Shown: in pieces, positions 16,649-26,006 of the stretch | How the letters are laid out: every line of letters starts with the position of its first letter | Numbering within the stretch: position 1 is the stretch's first letter | DNA from: Methylovirgula sp. HY1 | GTDB taxonomy: Bacteria > Pseudomonadota > Alphaproteobacteria > Rhizobiales > Beijerinckiaceae | Length of the DNA stretch: 64,000 nt | Direction: 5' to 3' | Assembly: GCF_019343105.1 (NCBI RefSeq) | Contig: NZ_CP073764.1 | Location: 682,001-746,000 of the forward strand | The notes under the pieces: generated by a model | What the model was told of the DNA's origin: nothing | The model's database searches: none | What the model saw: the letters and a program-made list of their open reading frames with translations, nothing else | Made by a program: the position numbers and the translations under genes

Positions 16649-17680
16649 ATGGCAGTCTTGTCGAATGGAGTGAACGGGCCGGCCGTGTCGGAAACGGCAT
16701 TGGCACCCGCGAAGATCGCCCAATTCAGCCTCGATGAGGAGCTGTCCGTCTACCGGGACATGCTGTTGATTCGGCGATTTGAGGAGAAGGCCGGACAAAT
16801 GTACGGCATGGGGCTCATCGGCGGCTTCTGCCATCTTTATATCGGCCAGGAGGCGGTTGTCGTCGGCATGATGCGGGCGGCAAAGCCGGGCGATGAGACG
16901 GTCACGGGCTACCGCGACCACGGTCATATGCTCGCTTGCGGCATTGATCCAAAAGCGGTGATGGCGGAACTCACCGGGCGTCGCGGCGGCCTTTCGAAAG
17001 GCAAGGGCGGCTCCATGCACATGTTCTCGCGGGCGAAGAATTTCTTCGGCGGGCATGGCATCGTCGGCGCGCAAGTGCCGATCGGCACCGGGCTCGCCTT
17101 CGCCAATCAGTATCGCGGCAATGACAATGTCTCTTTCACTTATTTCGGCGACGGCGCGGCGAACCAGGGGCAGGTCTATGAGAGCTTCAATATGGCGGAG
17201 CTCTGGAAGCTGCCGGTCGTCTATGTGATCGAGAACAATCTCTATGCCATGGGCACGTCGGTGAAGCGTGCCTCGGCGGAAACCCACCTCTCGAAGCGCG
17301 GCATATCCTTCAACATTCCCGGCGAGCATGTCGACGGGATGGATGTCCGCGCCGTCACGGCGGCGGCGCACGAGGCGGCGCAATGGTGCCGCGCCGGCAA
17401 GGGACCAATCATTCTCGAAATGCAGACATATCGCTATCGCGGTCATTCCATGTCGGATCCGGCGAAATATCGCTCGAAGGAAGAAGTGCAGAAAATGCGC
17501 GAGGACCATGATCCGATCGAGCAAGTCCGGGCCCGACTCCTCCGCGATAAATCGATCGATGAAGAGAAGTTGAAGGAAATCGATGCCGAGGTCCGCGCGA
17601 CCGTGGCCGAGGCGGCGGAATTCGCCACCCATGATCTCGAACCCGATCCGTCCGAACTCTACACCGATGTTTTGCTCTAA
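16649..17680 (+). CDS. pdhA: Pyruvate dehydrogenase E1 component, alpha subunit
   Basis: 343 residues from the ATG at 16649 with a GGGAAGGGG site; the longer open frame upstream runs through repeats. E1-alpha signatures are the LIRRFEEKAGQMYG start, CHLYIGQEA, YRDHGHML, GSMHMFS and the thiamine diphosphate motif beginning GDGAANQGQ and ending VIENN. The phosphorylation-loop region YRGHSMSDP is conserved. With the beta subunit it decarboxylates pyruvate and passes the acetyl group to E2. First gene of the pdhABC-lpd set. Confidence 0.95.
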   Translation: MAVLSNGVNGPAVSETALAPAKIAQFSLDEELSVYRDMLLIRRFEEKAGQMYGMGLIGGFCHLYIGQEAVVVGMMRAAKPGDETVTGYRDHGHMLACGIDPKAVMAELTGRRGGLSKGKGGSMHMFSRAKNFFGGHGIVGAQVPIGTGLAFANQYRGNDNVSFTYFGDGAANQGQVYESFNMAELWKLPVVYVIENNLYAMGTSVKRASAETHLSKRGISFNIPGEHVDGMDVRAVTAAAHEAAQWCRAGKGPIILEMQTYRYRGHSMSDPAKYRSKEEVQKMREDHDPIEQVRARLLRDKSIDEEKLKEIDAEVRATVAEAAEFATHDLEPDPSELYTDVLL

Positions 17681-17792
17681 GCGTGAACCTGAAAGCGGCC
17701 GACGACTGCGGCAGGATCATGTGCTGCACCATGGGGTAGGGCTGTGACGATCATCCAATCCGAATTCATCCTGGTCTAGAGGCGCGCCGACG

Positions 17793-19187
17793 ATGCCGAC
17801 GAATATTTTAATGCCGGCGCTGTCGCCGACCATGGAGCAGGGCAAGCTTTCCAAATGGCTGAAGAAAGAAGGCGATAAGGTCAAATCCGGCGACGTTTTG
17901 GCCGAGATCGAGACCGATAAGGCGACGATGGAAATCGAGGCCATCGACGAGGGCACGCTCGCCAAGATCGTGGTGCCGGAAGGCACGGATAATGTCGCCG
18001 TGAACAGTCTCATCGGCGTCATCGCGACGGATGGTGAATCCGTCGGCGCCGCATCGGCTAGCGCACCGGCGCCCGCCGCAATGGCCGTGCCCGCGACACC
18101 CATCGCGCCGGCACCGCAAACCGCACCGCCACAGCCTGCACCCGATGTCATTCCAATCGTGAAACCGACCGTGCCGGCGACGGCTGTGCCGGATGGCACA
18201 CAAATGGTCAGCATGACCGTCCGCGAGGCCTTGCGGGACGCGATGGCGGAAGAGATGCGGCGTGACGAGGCCGTCTTCGTGATGGGCGAGGAGGTTGCCG
18301 AATATCAAGGCGCCTATAAGGTCACGCAAGGCCTGCTGGAGGAGTTCGGCCTCCGCCGCGTCGTCGATACGCCGATTACCGAACATGGCTTCGCCGGTCT
18401 CGGCATCGGCGCCGCAATGGCGGGCCTCAAGCCCATCGTCGAATTCATGACTTTTAATTTCGCCATGCAGGCGATGGATCAGATCATCAATTCCGCTGCC
18501 AAGACGCATTATATGTCGGGCGGCCAGATGACCTGTCCGATCGTGTTTCGTGGCCCCAACGGCGCGGCCGCGCGGGTCGCCGCGCAGCACAGCCAGGATT
18601 ACAGCGCCTGGTTCTCGCAGGTGCCTGGACTGACCGTCGTCATTCCCTTCACTGCGGCCGATGCCAAAGGGCTTTTGAAAAGCGCGATCCGCGATCCAAA
18701 TCCGGTGATCTTTCTCGAAAACGAGATCCTTTACGGTCATTCGTTCGAAGTGCCGAAGCTCGACGATTATCTCGTGCCGATCGGCCAGGCACGGATTGCA
18801 CGGGCCGGCAATGACGTGACCCTCGTCTCCTTCGGTATCGGCATGACCTATACGCTAAAGGCCGGTGAAGAACTGGCCAAAGAAGGAATCGATGCCGAGA
18901 TCATCGATCTGCGCACCTTGCGCCCGCTGGACGAAGCGACAATCATTGCTTCGGTGAAGAAAACCGGCCGCTGCGTCACGATAGAGGAAGGTTGGCCGCA
19001 ATGCGGCATTGGCGCGGAAATTATTGCACGACTGATGACAGGGGCCTTCGACTATCTCGATGCCCCGGTACTCAGGGTCACCGGCCGCGACGTGCCTATG
19101 CCTTACGCGGCCAATCTCGAAAAGCTCGCGCTACCGACCGTCGGTGATGTGATCGAGGCGGCGAAGGCGGTTTGCTATAAGGCATGA
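17793..19187 (+). CDS. pdhB: Pyruvate dehydrogenase E1 component, beta subunit, with N-terminal lipoyl domain
   Basis: 464 residues. An N-terminal lipoyl domain (about 1-78, lipoylated Lys in [16 protein letters not shown]) is joined by an Ala/Pro-rich linker (about 85-130) to the E1-beta catalytic part (about 138-464) with [33 protein letters not shown] and [17 protein letters not shown] lipoyl domain on E1-beta is characteristic of alphaproteobacteria such as Sinorhizobium and Zymomonas. It forms the E1 heterotetramer with PdhA, encoded 112 bases upstream. Confidence 0.95.
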   Translation: MPTNILMPALSPTMEQGKLSKWLKKEGDKVKSGDVLAEIETDKATMEIEAIDEGTLAKIVVPEGTDNVAVNSLIGVIATDGESVGAASASAPAPAAMAVPATPIAPAPQTAPPQPAPDVIPIVKPTVPATAVPDGTQMVSMTVREALRDAMAEEMRRDEAVFVMGEEVAEYQGAYKVTQGLLEEFGLRRVVDTPITEHGFAGLGIGAAMAGLKPIVEFMTFNFAMQAMDQIINSAAKTHYMSGGQMTCPIVFRGPNGAAARVAAQHSQDYSAWFSQVPGLTVVIPFTAADAKGLLKSAIRDPNPVIFLENEILYGHSFEVPKLDDYLVPIGQARIARAGNDVTLVSFGIGMTYTLKAGEELAKEGIDAEIIDLRTLRPLDEATIIASVKKTGRCVTIEEGWPQCGIGAEIIARLMTGAFDYLDAPVLRVTGRDVPMPYAANLEKLALPTVGDVIEAAKAVCYKA

Positions 19188-19260
19188 TCTTGCGCCCGGT
19201 ATCGATGGGCGCGGATGGGTTCTTGTTGGGTCGCATGAACTGGGATTCGAAACCTGCGTG

Positions 19261-19363
19261 CTTCGAGACGCGGCCCTGCTGGGCTGCTCCTCAGCATGAG
19301 GGTTTCATGAAAGCTTGCGTAAGCCCTCACCTTGAGGAAGCTGCGAAGCAGCTGTCTCGAAGG
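19261..19363. repeat. Long imperfect inverted repeat between pdhB and pdhC
   Basis: Left arm from CTTCGAGAC to CAGCATGAGGG (19261-19302) and right arm from CCCTCACCTTGAGG to GTCTCGAAG (about 19325-19363). The arms match over their outer nine bases and over the CTC-CTCA-TGAGGG portion, with a small gap. Palindromes of this CTTCGAGAC-CTCA-TGAGGG kind are dispersed in many Rhizobiales genomes (general knowledge). It could stabilise or attenuate the pdh transcript. Confidence 0.65.
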
Positions 19364-19435
19364 GCGAGGGCGATCAGGTGCAGAGTGCCCAGCCACTGAT
19401 CGGAATGAAGAAGCGCGGGAAAAGGTGAAACTGCC

Positions 19436-20731
19436 ATGCCCATAAACGTCCTCATGCCCGCGCTGTCGCCGACCATGGAAAAGGGCAATCTCGCCAAATG
19501 GCTGAAAAAGGAAGGCGATAAGATCAGATCCGGCGATGTCTTGGCCGAGATCGAGACCGATAAGGCGACAATGGAGGTCGAAGCGGTCGACGAAGGCGTG
19601 CTCGCCAAGATCGTGGTGCCGGAAGGCACAGCCGACGTACCCGTCAATGATGTGATCGCCGTGATAGCTGGAGATGGCGAGGATACCAAAGCGATTACGG
19701 CTCCGGCAAAGACGCCAGCCGGCGCTGCCGCACCGGCCGCCCAGCCTGCCAAACCCCTAGCCGCACCGGCGCTGAGCACCGCGCCAGCCATGCGCGGTCA
19801 TGGCGAAACTTCGTCCCGCCTCTTTGCCTCGCCTCTGGCACGTCGCATCGCCGAACAAGGCGCGTTGGATCTCGCGCAGATCGCTGGCTCGGGGCCGCAT
19901 GGCCGCATCATCGAGCGCGACGTCAAAGCGGCGCTCGCCGGCGGATCTGTCGCGCCATCGCCCGGTCTCGTCGCTGGACTGCCGGCCTCGCTCTCGAATG
20001 CGGTGATCAAGGGCTATTTCGCGCCCGACAGCTATGACGAGATCCCGCATGACAATATGCGCCGGACAATCGCGCGGCGGCTGAGCGAAGCCAACCAGGT
20101 CATCCCGCAATTCTTTCTGACGCTCGACTGCGAGATCGACGAATTGCTGCGGCTGCGCGAGCAGATCAACAAATCGGCGCCGAAGGGCAAGGACGGCACA
20201 CCGGCCTATAAGGTCTCCGTCAATGATATGGTGATCAAGGCTTTGGCTTTGGCGCTGGTCTCCGTGCCGGGCGCCAATGTGACCTTCACAGAAAATACGA
20301 TGCTGCATCATCATCACGCGGATGTGGCCGTGGCGGTCGCGATTCCCGAAGGGCTGATTACGCCGATCGTGAAAGCCGCCGACACGATGAGTCTTTCCGC
20401 GATCTCCAACATGATGAAGGACTTTTCCGCCCGCGCCAAAGCCCGCAAGCTGAAGCCCGAGGATTATCAAGGCGGCACCAGCGCCATCTCCAATCTCGGC
20501 ATGTATGGGATCAAGGATTTTTGCGCGGTGATCAACCCGCCGCAATCCTCCATTCTCGCGATCGGCATGGGCGAGGAGCGGGTGATCGTGAAGAAAGGCC
20601 AGATCGTGATCGCCAATATGATGAGCGTGACGATCACTTGCGATCATCGCGCTATGGACGGCGCCAAAGGTGCGGAGCTGATCGCAGCCTTCAAGCGCTA
20701 TATTGAGAATCCCGTGGCGATGCTGGTGTGA
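19436..20731 (+). CDS. pdhC: Dihydrolipoamide acetyltransferase (PDH E2)
   Basis: 431 residues: one lipoyl domain (about 1-80, Lys in [15 protein letters not shown]), an Ala/Pro linker, the peripheral subunit-binding domain (about 125-160, [17 protein letters not shown]) and the acyltransferase core (about 200-431). The active-site motif is [11 protein letters not shown] near the C-terminus. It transfers the acetyl group to CoA and forms the core of the complex. The lipoyl domain is nearly identical to that of PdhB, which suggests copying between the two genes. A DUF559 element follows immediately. Confidence 0.95.
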   Translation: MPINVLMPALSPTMEKGNLAKWLKKEGDKIRSGDVLAEIETDKATMEVEAVDEGVLAKIVVPEGTADVPVNDVIAVIAGDGEDTKAITAPAKTPAGAAAPAAQPAKPLAAPALSTAPAMRGHGETSSRLFASPLARRIAEQGALDLAQIAGSGPHGRIIERDVKAALAGGSVAPSPGLVAGLPASLSNAVIKGYFAPDSYDEIPHDNMRRTIARRLSEANQVIPQFFLTLDCEIDELLRLREQINKSAPKGKDGTPAYKVSVNDMVIKALALALVSVPGANVTFTENTMLHHHHADVAVAVAIPEGLITPIVKAADTMSLSAISNMMKDFSARAKARKLKPEDYQGGTSAISNLGMYGIKDFCAVINPPQSSILAIGMGEERVIVKKGQIVIANMMSVTITCDHRAMDGAKGAELIAAFKRYIENPVAMLV

Positions 20732-20740
20732 GCGGACGTT

Positions 20741-21191
20741 CCCCTCCCCCTTGTGGGGAGGGGTTAGGGGTGGGGGGCGATGAAAGCCACGCGGGCTGAC
20801 CGAAGGAGCGTTCCGTCGCGCCAAGTAGCGTTCGCGAAAGCGATGCGGCGCGAGATGACGGAACCTGAACGCAAGCTTTGGAAGGCCTTACGCTGGCGGC
20901 TCGCAGTGAATGGTACGCATTTTCGTCGGCAAGTGCCTCTTGGACCCTATATTGCTGATTTCTGTTCGCATGGTGCGAAATTGATCATCGAAGTCGACGG
21001 CGATCAACATGGCGATGACACCTCGATCGCGCGAGACGCAGAGCGGACGGCTTATCTGAATTCGCTTGGCTATCGTGTGCTGCGTTTTTCGAATCACGAC
21101 GTGATCACAGCGATCGATAGCGTGCTCGACACAATCGCGGCGGTATTTGAAATGACCCCCACCCCTAACCCCTCCCCACAAGGGGGAGGGG
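20741..21191 (+). mobile_element. DUF559 gene enclosed by a perfect 36-bp inverted repeat (candidate mobile cassette)
   Basis: The 36 bases at 20741-20776 (beginning CCCCTCCCCCTTGTGGGG and ending TTAGGGGTGGGGG) recur exactly, inverted, at 21156-21191. Each arm also has its own small hairpin (CCCCTCC...GGAGGGG). Between them is little except one nuclease-like gene, whose start codon lies three bases after the left arm and whose last codons are encoded by the right arm. The unit lies inside the pdhC-lpd operon. Its mobility is inference from structure. Confidence 0.6.
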
Positions 21192-21214
21192 AAGCGCGAG
21201 GCGCTAATGGCTGA
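20780..21214 (+). CDS. DUF559 endonuclease-domain protein (Vsr-like)
   Basis: 144 residues. The PD-(D/E)xK-like core of the DUF559 family is present: a basic helix REMTEPERKLWKALRWR, then FRRQVPLGPYIADFCSH, LIIEVDGDQHG with the catalytic acidic residues, and LNSLGYRVLRFSNHDV. Related to the very-short-patch repair nuclease Vsr in fold; the family's role is not established. The C-terminal tail TPTPNPSPQGGGE is translated from the right inverted repeat, and the stop overlaps the start of lpd by eight bases, so it is coupled to the pdh operon. It is foreign to the usual pdhC-lpd order. Confidence 0.85.
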   Translation: MKATRADRRSVPSRQVAFAKAMRREMTEPERKLWKALRWRLAVNGTHFRRQVPLGPYIADFCSHGAKLIIEVDGDQHGDDTSIARDAERTAYLNSLGYRVLRFSNHDVITAIDSVLDTIAAVFEMTPTPNPSPQGGGEARGANG

Positions 21215-22649
21215 TCCCTATGACGTCCTCATCATCGGCGGCGGCCCGGGCGGCTATGTCGCGGCGATCCGCTCCGCCCAGCTCGGCATGAAGACCGCCG
21301 TCGTCGAGCGCGAGCATCTGGGCGGCATCTGCCTCAACTGGGGCTGCATTCCGACCAAGGCGCTGCTGCGCTCGGCCGAGATCTATCACTATGCGCAGCA
21401 CGCCAAGGATTATGGGCTGACGATCGAGGGCAAGCTCGGCTTCGATCCGGCAGCCGTCGTGAAGCGGTCGCGCGACGTCTCGGGCCAGCTCAATTCCGGC
21501 GTCGGCTTTCTGCTCAAGAAGAACAAGGTCGATGTGATCTGGGGTGAGGCGAAGATCACCAAGGTCGGCGAAGTCATCGTGACGGCCTCGCAAAAGAAAG
21601 CGATGCAGCCGCAGCATCCGGTGCCGAAGGGCATTCGGCCGCCCGGCACCTATCAGGCGAAGCATATCATTGTCGCAACGGGCGCAAGGCCACGGGTTCT
21701 TCCGGGTTTGGAGCCTGACGGCAATTTGATCTGGACCTATTTCGAGGCCATGGTGCCGAAAGCCTTTCCCAAGAGCCTGATTGTTCTCGGCTCGGGCGCG
21801 ATCGGCGTCGAATTCGCCTCATTCTATCGCACGCTGGGCGCCGAGGTGACGATCGTCGAAGTCCTGCCGCAGATCCTGCCGGTGGAGGATGCGGAGATCG
21901 CCGCGCATGCGCGCAAGCGCTTCGAGAAACAGGGCATCAAGATCCTCACTTCCACCAAAGCGACCAAAGTCGAAAAAAAGGCCGATGGCGTCGTCGTGAC
22001 CGTCGCCGACGAGAAAGGCGCGACACAGACGCTTTCAGCCGATCGGATGATTTCCGCCGTCGGCGTTCAGGGCAATGTCGAAAATCTCGGCCTCGAAGCG
22101 CTGGGCGTGAAGATCGAGCGCGGCATCATTGTCGCCGACGGCCAAGGCCGCACCAATGTGCCGGGTCTCTATGCCATTGGCGATGTGGCTGGGCCGCCCA
22201 TGCTGGCCCATAAAGCCGAGCATGAAGGGGTGATCTGCGTCGAGGCGATCAAGGGCCTGCATCCACATGCCATGGATAAGCTCATGATCCCGGGCTGCAC
22301 TTATTGCAATCCGCAGATCGCCTCTGTCGGGCTGACCGAGGCGAAGGCCAGAGCCGCCGGTTATGAGCTCCGCATCGGGCATTTTCCCTTCGTCGGCAAT
22401 GGCAAGGCGATCGCGCTCGGCGAGCCGGACGGGCTCGTCAAAACCATATTCGATGCCAAGACGGGCAAGCTCCTCGGCGCTCATATGGTGGGGGCGGAAG
22501 TCACCGAATTGATCCAGGGCTTCGTCGTCGCCATGAATTGCGAGACGACGGAAGCGGAGCTGATCAACGCGGTCTTCCCGCATCCGACGCTGTCGGAAAT
22601 GATGCATGAAAGCGTGCTCGACGCCTATGGTCGGGTGATCCATATGTAA
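21207..22649 (+). CDS. lpd: Dihydrolipoamide dehydrogenase (E3)
   Basis: 480 residues. FAD-binding GGGPGGYVAA near residue 11, the redox-active disulfide in GGICLNWGCIPTKALL, the NAD-binding GSGAIGVEFASFY near residue 192 and the C-terminal FPHPTLSEMMHE with the catalytic His-Glu pair. It reoxidises the lipoyl groups of the E2 core using NAD. It is made from the pdh operon, and its ribosome binding site (GGGAGGGGAAG) falls within and just after the right repeat of the DUF559 unit, so that insertion probably replaced the original translation signal. Confidence 0.95.
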   Translation: MADPYDVLIIGGGPGGYVAAIRSAQLGMKTAVVEREHLGGICLNWGCIPTKALLRSAEIYHYAQHAKDYGLTIEGKLGFDPAAVVKRSRDVSGQLNSGVGFLLKKNKVDVIWGEAKITKVGEVIVTASQKKAMQPQHPVPKGIRPPGTYQAKHIIVATGARPRVLPGLEPDGNLIWTYFEAMVPKAFPKSLIVLGSGAIGVEFASFYRTLGAEVTIVEVLPQILPVEDAEIAAHARKRFEKQGIKILTSTKATKVEKKADGVVVTVADEKGATQTLSADRMISAVGVQGNVENLGLEALGVKIERGIIVADGQGRTNVPGLYAIGDVAGPPMLAHKAEHEGVICVEAIKGLHPHAMDKLMIPGCTYCNPQIASVGLTEAKARAAGYELRIGHFPFVGNGKAIALGEPDGLVKTIFDAKTGKLLGAHMVGAEVTELIQGFVVAMNCETTEAELINAVFPHPTLSEMMHESVLDAYGRVIHM

Positions 22650-22667
22650 GGGCCGGAGGCACGCCGG

Positions 22668-22880
22668 TTATTCGTCCTTCGGTACCCAACGGTCGCCCAG
22701 TTTGTGATACTGGTGCTTGACGGCGGCCCAGGCGATGCGGAAGGCGGCCTCTTCCTGGCGCGGATCACCCCGATGGTCGTCGAAGGCCGCGTTGAAGGCA
22801 GCCCGGAAAATATCCCGCGCATGTTCGGGCAGATGATCGCGCACCGAGGGCGGCAAAGACATATTGTCGGGGTAAGGCAT
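22668..22880 (-). CDS. ChaB family protein
   Basis: 70 residues from the ATG at 22880 (GGGAG upstream). ChaB pattern: [20 protein letters not shown], then FDDHRGD and [20 protein letters not shown] with the WVPK ending. The family was first noted next to the E. coli cation antiporter ChaA; its function is unclear. It lies on the opposite strand between lpd and lipA. Confidence 0.88.
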   Translation of the reverse strand: MPYPDNMSLPPSVRDHLPEHARDIFRAAFNAAFDDHRGDPRQEEAAFRIAWAAVKHQYHKLGDRWVPKDE

Positions 22881-22948
22881 CGGCTGCTCCCAAATGGCCG
22901 CATTGTGCGGCGCCGCGTCGGAATCTAGAATTGGAAATGGTGAAATCC

Positions 22949-23896
22949 ATGACCTCAACTCCTCCCTCCTGCGGCGGCGACGCACCGCGTCATCCCGAAA
23001 AGGCGCATCGGCCCGACCAGCCGCTGGCCAAGAAGCCAGCCTGGATCAGGGTCAAAGCGCCGGGAGCGGGGCAGTGGGAGTCGACCAAGGCGATCGTCAA
23101 GAATCATCGTCTTGTGACGGTTTGCGAAGAGGCCGGCTGTCCGAACATTGGCGAATGCTGGGCTAAAAATCACGCAACCTTCATGATCATGGGCGACATC
23201 TGCACGCGCGCCTGCGCCTTCTGCAATGTCAGAACGGGCCTACCCGGTGCGCTCGATGCTTCGGAGCCGGCGCGTATCGCCGACGCTGTGGCAGCGCTCG
23301 GCCTCGCCCATGTCGTCATCACCTCGGTCGATCGCGACGATCTCGATGATGGCGGCGCTGCGCATTTCGTCCAGGTGATCGAGGCCATCCGCGGTACCAG
23401 CCCGAAGACGACGATCGAGGTTCTGACGCCGGATTTTCTGCGCAAGGATGGCGCACTTGAAAAAATCGTCGCGGCCACGCCGGATGTCTTCAACCACAAT
23501 CTCGAAACCGTCGCCGGGCATTATCTGACGGTGCGACCCGGCGCGCGCTATTTTCATTCGATCCGGCTGCTGCAAAAAGTCAAAGAACTCGACGCCGGCA
23601 TCTTCACCAAATCCGGCATCATGCTCGGCCTCGGCGAAGGCCGCCATGAAGTACTTCAGCTCATGGATGATCTGCGCAGCGCCGATGTGGATTTTCTGAC
23701 CATTGGTCAATATTTGCAGCCGACCCCAAAACATCATCCGGTCGTGAGTTTCGTACCGCCGGAGGAGTTCGACTCTTATGCCGCCATGGCCAAGGCCAAA
23801 GGCTTTCTCCTGGTTTCCTCGTCTCCTTTGACGCGTTCGTCGCATCATGCGGGGGAGGATTTCGTCAAGCTCAAGAGCGAGCGGGCAGGGCGCTAG
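22949..23896 (+). CDS. lipA: Lipoyl synthase
   Basis: 315 residues from the ATG at 22949; an in-frame TTG (22931) and ATG (22937) are alternatives. Both iron-sulfur cluster motifs of LipA are present: [12 protein letters not shown] (auxiliary cluster) and CTRACAFC (radical-SAM cluster), with the C-terminal RSSHHAGE whose first Ser also binds the auxiliary cluster. It inserts two sulfur atoms into octanoyl groups on lipoyl domains, here those of PdhB and PdhC encoded just upstream, so the placement fits the pathway. Confidence 0.95.
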   Translation: MTSTPPSCGGDAPRHPEKAHRPDQPLAKKPAWIRVKAPGAGQWESTKAIVKNHRLVTVCEEAGCPNIGECWAKNHATFMIMGDICTRACAFCNVRTGLPGALDASEPARIADAVAALGLAHVVITSVDRDDLDDGGAAHFVQVIEAIRGTSPKTTIEVLTPDFLRKDGALEKIVAATPDVFNHNLETVAGHYLTVRPGARYFHSIRLLQKVKELDAGIFTKSGIMLGLGEGRHEVLQLMDDLRSADVDFLTIGQYLQPTPKHHPVVSFVPPEEFDSYAAMAKAKGFLLVSSSPLTRSSHHAGEDFVKLKSERAGR

Positions 23897-23985
23897 AGCG
23901 TTTTTCGCTCGGGTGGACTCACCCGACCGAGAGGAAAGCGCTCCAAATCAATAAGCTGGAGCATGATTTTCGAGAAAATGATCTA
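23895..23985. repeat. Dispersed palindromic repeat, family B, copy 2
   Basis: Runs from TAGAGCGTTTTTCGCTCGGG through GGACTCACCCGACCGAGAGG to CAATAAGCTGGAGCATGAT, ending in a short hairpin ATTTTCGAGAAAAT. Same order of blocks as the copy at 7744-7818. It starts at the lipA stop codon. Confidence 0.75.
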
Positions 23986-24120
23986 GAATACGGCAACGAT
24001 TCGCATTGTCGCGATCGAGGGCCAGCACGCCTCTGCACACAGGCGCGCTGCGGCATCGTTTCGCAAGATCTGTGCGATCTCTGCGTCGAAATTTGATCGT
24101 CCATACCCTATTGTTTTTTT

Positions 24121-24579
24121 ATGCCGAAGTTTCGCACCAAACGCCGTGTCCACCATTCAGCCGCCGAGATGTTCGCTCTCGTCGCCGATGTGCAAGCCTA
24201 TCCGAAATTTTTGCCGCTCTGCCGTGATCTGCGGCTGCGCAAAAGCCATGAAGCCGAAGACGGCAAGCACGTGCTCGTGGCGGATATGGAGGTCGGCTAC
24301 AAAGCGATTCGCGAGACTTTCACGAGTCAGGTGACCTGCGATCCGACGCGGCTCGAAATCCTTGTCGAATATATCGATGGGCCGTTTCGACACCTTGAGA
24401 ACCATTGGCGCTTCGTCGCGACAGGTCCAAATTCAAGCTGTATCGAATTCGACATTGCTTACGAATTCCGCAATCGCGCCTTGGGTCTGCTCGTCGGGGG
24501 CATGTTCGACACAGCTTTCCGGAAATTCGCGGAAGCTTTCGAAACGCGCGCGAATGCCGTCTATGGCACGGCAAGCTAA
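24121..24579 (+). CDS. START-like COQ10/RatA family protein
   Basis: 152 residues of the polyketide-cyclase/START superfamily: FRTKRRVHHSAAEMFALVADV, YPKFLPLCRDL, and a DGPFRHLENHWRF segment followed by EFDIAYEF and a long C-terminal helix. Members bind ubiquinone (COQ10) or are annotated as RatA. In alphaproteobacteria this gene commonly follows lipA, and a role in quinone handling is more likely here than a toxin role, since no RatB-like partner is seen. Confidence 0.85.
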   Translation: MPKFRTKRRVHHSAAEMFALVADVQAYPKFLPLCRDLRLRKSHEAEDGKHVLVADMEVGYKAIRETFTSQVTCDPTRLEILVEYIDGPFRHLENHWRFVATGPNSSCIEFDIAYEFRNRALGLLVGGMFDTAFRKFAEAFETRANAVYGTAS

Positions 24580-24799
24580 TTTTAAAAATGTATTTTATGC
24601 TGTTATTTCAATAGATTAATATATTTATTTACAGCGCCACCCAAGCCATCTTCCGGCGATAAAATTCCGCGTCCAGGAGAATCGTAAAAAAATTCTTGCT
24701 ATCCCTCGACGCCTAAGCAATATCGGCACGAATACTGTATAATGATATATACTGTATATCGGGCCGGCCTCGTGCCGCCGGTCCAAATAGGGGGACAAT

Positions 24800-25768
24800 A
24801 TGTTGGGCAAGGGGCTAACAAGAGAACGATCGATGCGGCAACGATTGCCGTATCATGCCTTAGCAATAGGCATTGCTTTTATACTCGGCATAGGTGCCGC
24901 TGCTGCGGCAGATTTGCCGGACGCTGGGGATGGGACGCCGCCCGTCGTCGATCCGACGCTGCCGCCGACGACCTCGCTCGAAAGCTATTTCGCGCATTGG
25001 CAAGATCGCGTGCGCGAAGCTCAGGCGACCCAGCCGCATTGGATGACACCGCTCGTCACGGTCACGCCGCGGCTCGAACAGGAAATTCGCTACGACCAAT
25101 ATTTTCAGCGCACAGCCACCGGCGCCGATGTGGACAATTTCGACAGCGGCAAGGGCCTCGAGCTCATTCCGACGACGACGGAGGAAATCCTGATCAATGC
25201 GCCGCCGTGGCAGCAGCGGACCATTATCAAGCCAGTTTCCGGCTTCGGCGATTGGCCCTTTCTGACGATCAAGCAGCGCATTATCAGCGCCCCGGAGGAC
25301 CAGGGCAATTATATCGTCACTGCCTTTCTTGGATTTCAAGCGCCGATCGGAGCGCCGGCCTTCACCAACGGCGCCTATGTCATCACGCCGACAATCGCCG
25401 GCGGCAAGGGCTGGGGCGATTTCGATATTCAGGCAACTATGGGCGTTCCGATTCCGACCGCCTATGAGTCCGCCATCGGCACTGCTCTCGTGACCAATGT
25501 CGCGCTCCAATATCACATCTTCAAATATTTCTGGCCCGAGGTCGAATTCAACGACACTTATTGGTTCGACGGCATGAGGGGTGGCGAAAATCAGCTCTTC
25601 ATCACGCCGGGAGTCATAGTTGGACGCTTTCCGATCGGAGGAACCGCCAAGCTGATCTTCGGTCTCGGCTATCAGTTCGCGGTGACCCCCAGCCCGGTCG
25701 TATTCGATCCGGCCCTGACGCCGACCTATAACCACGCCTGGCTCTTGACCGCGCGCATGGCCTTCTGA
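24800..25768 (+). CDS. Putative outer-membrane beta-barrel protein
   Basis: 322 residues from the ATG at 24800, which follows AGGGGGACAAT; the ATG at 24833 is an alternative that gives a shorter signal peptide. A signal peptide ends near GAAAAA-DLP. The mature part is rich in alternating beta strands with aromatic residues, and ends LLTARMAF, with the terminal Phe typical of outer-membrane proteins. It resembles the group annotated as transporter or MetA-pathway phenol-degradation protein; the substrate is unknown. The upstream 200 bases are unusually AT-rich. Confidence 0.7.
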   Translation: MLGKGLTRERSMRQRLPYHALAIGIAFILGIGAAAAADLPDAGDGTPPVVDPTLPPTTSLESYFAHWQDRVREAQATQPHWMTPLVTVTPRLEQEIRYDQYFQRTATGADVDNFDSGKGLELIPTTTEEILINAPPWQQRTIIKPVSGFGDWPFLTIKQRIISAPEDQGNYIVTAFLGFQAPIGAPAFTNGAYVITPTIAGGKGWGDFDIQATMGVPIPTAYESAIGTALVTNVALQYHIFKYFWPEVEFNDTYWFDGMRGGENQLFITPGVIVGRFPIGGTAKLIFGLGYQFAVTPSPVVFDPALTPTYNHAWLLTARMAF

Positions 25769-25788
25769 CACGCGCCGGCTGAAGATTG

Positions 25789-25813
25789 CGAGGGCCGCGC
25801 ATCGCGGCCCTCG
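25789..25813 (+). terminator. GC-rich hairpin after the beta-barrel gene
   Basis: Perfect 11-bp stem CGAGGGCCGCG / CGCGGCCCTCG with a three-base loop, 20 bases after the stop codon. Only a short GTT follows, so it may act as a terminator with weak U-tract or as an mRNA-stabilising hairpin. Confidence 0.6.
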
Positions 25814-26006
25814 TTCCATCTCTGACCTTGTTTTGAAGGTCGGCTGCAGCATGATCCGCAAAAACTGGCAGACTTTTCCGATAAAATCATGCGTTAAAAC
25901 AAAGAGATAGAGCCGAAGGACGATTCCGAGTGGATAGATTCCGCTCTAGCTTTTTGACTTTGCGCGCTTCTTGTCGGCCAGGATGAGACCCTCCGGTCGG
26001 AAAGCT

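Noticed and set aside
24121-24579. RatA toxin
   Set aside because: Although RatA-like by family, no RatB partner is present and its place after lipA fits the COQ10-like housekeeping protein.
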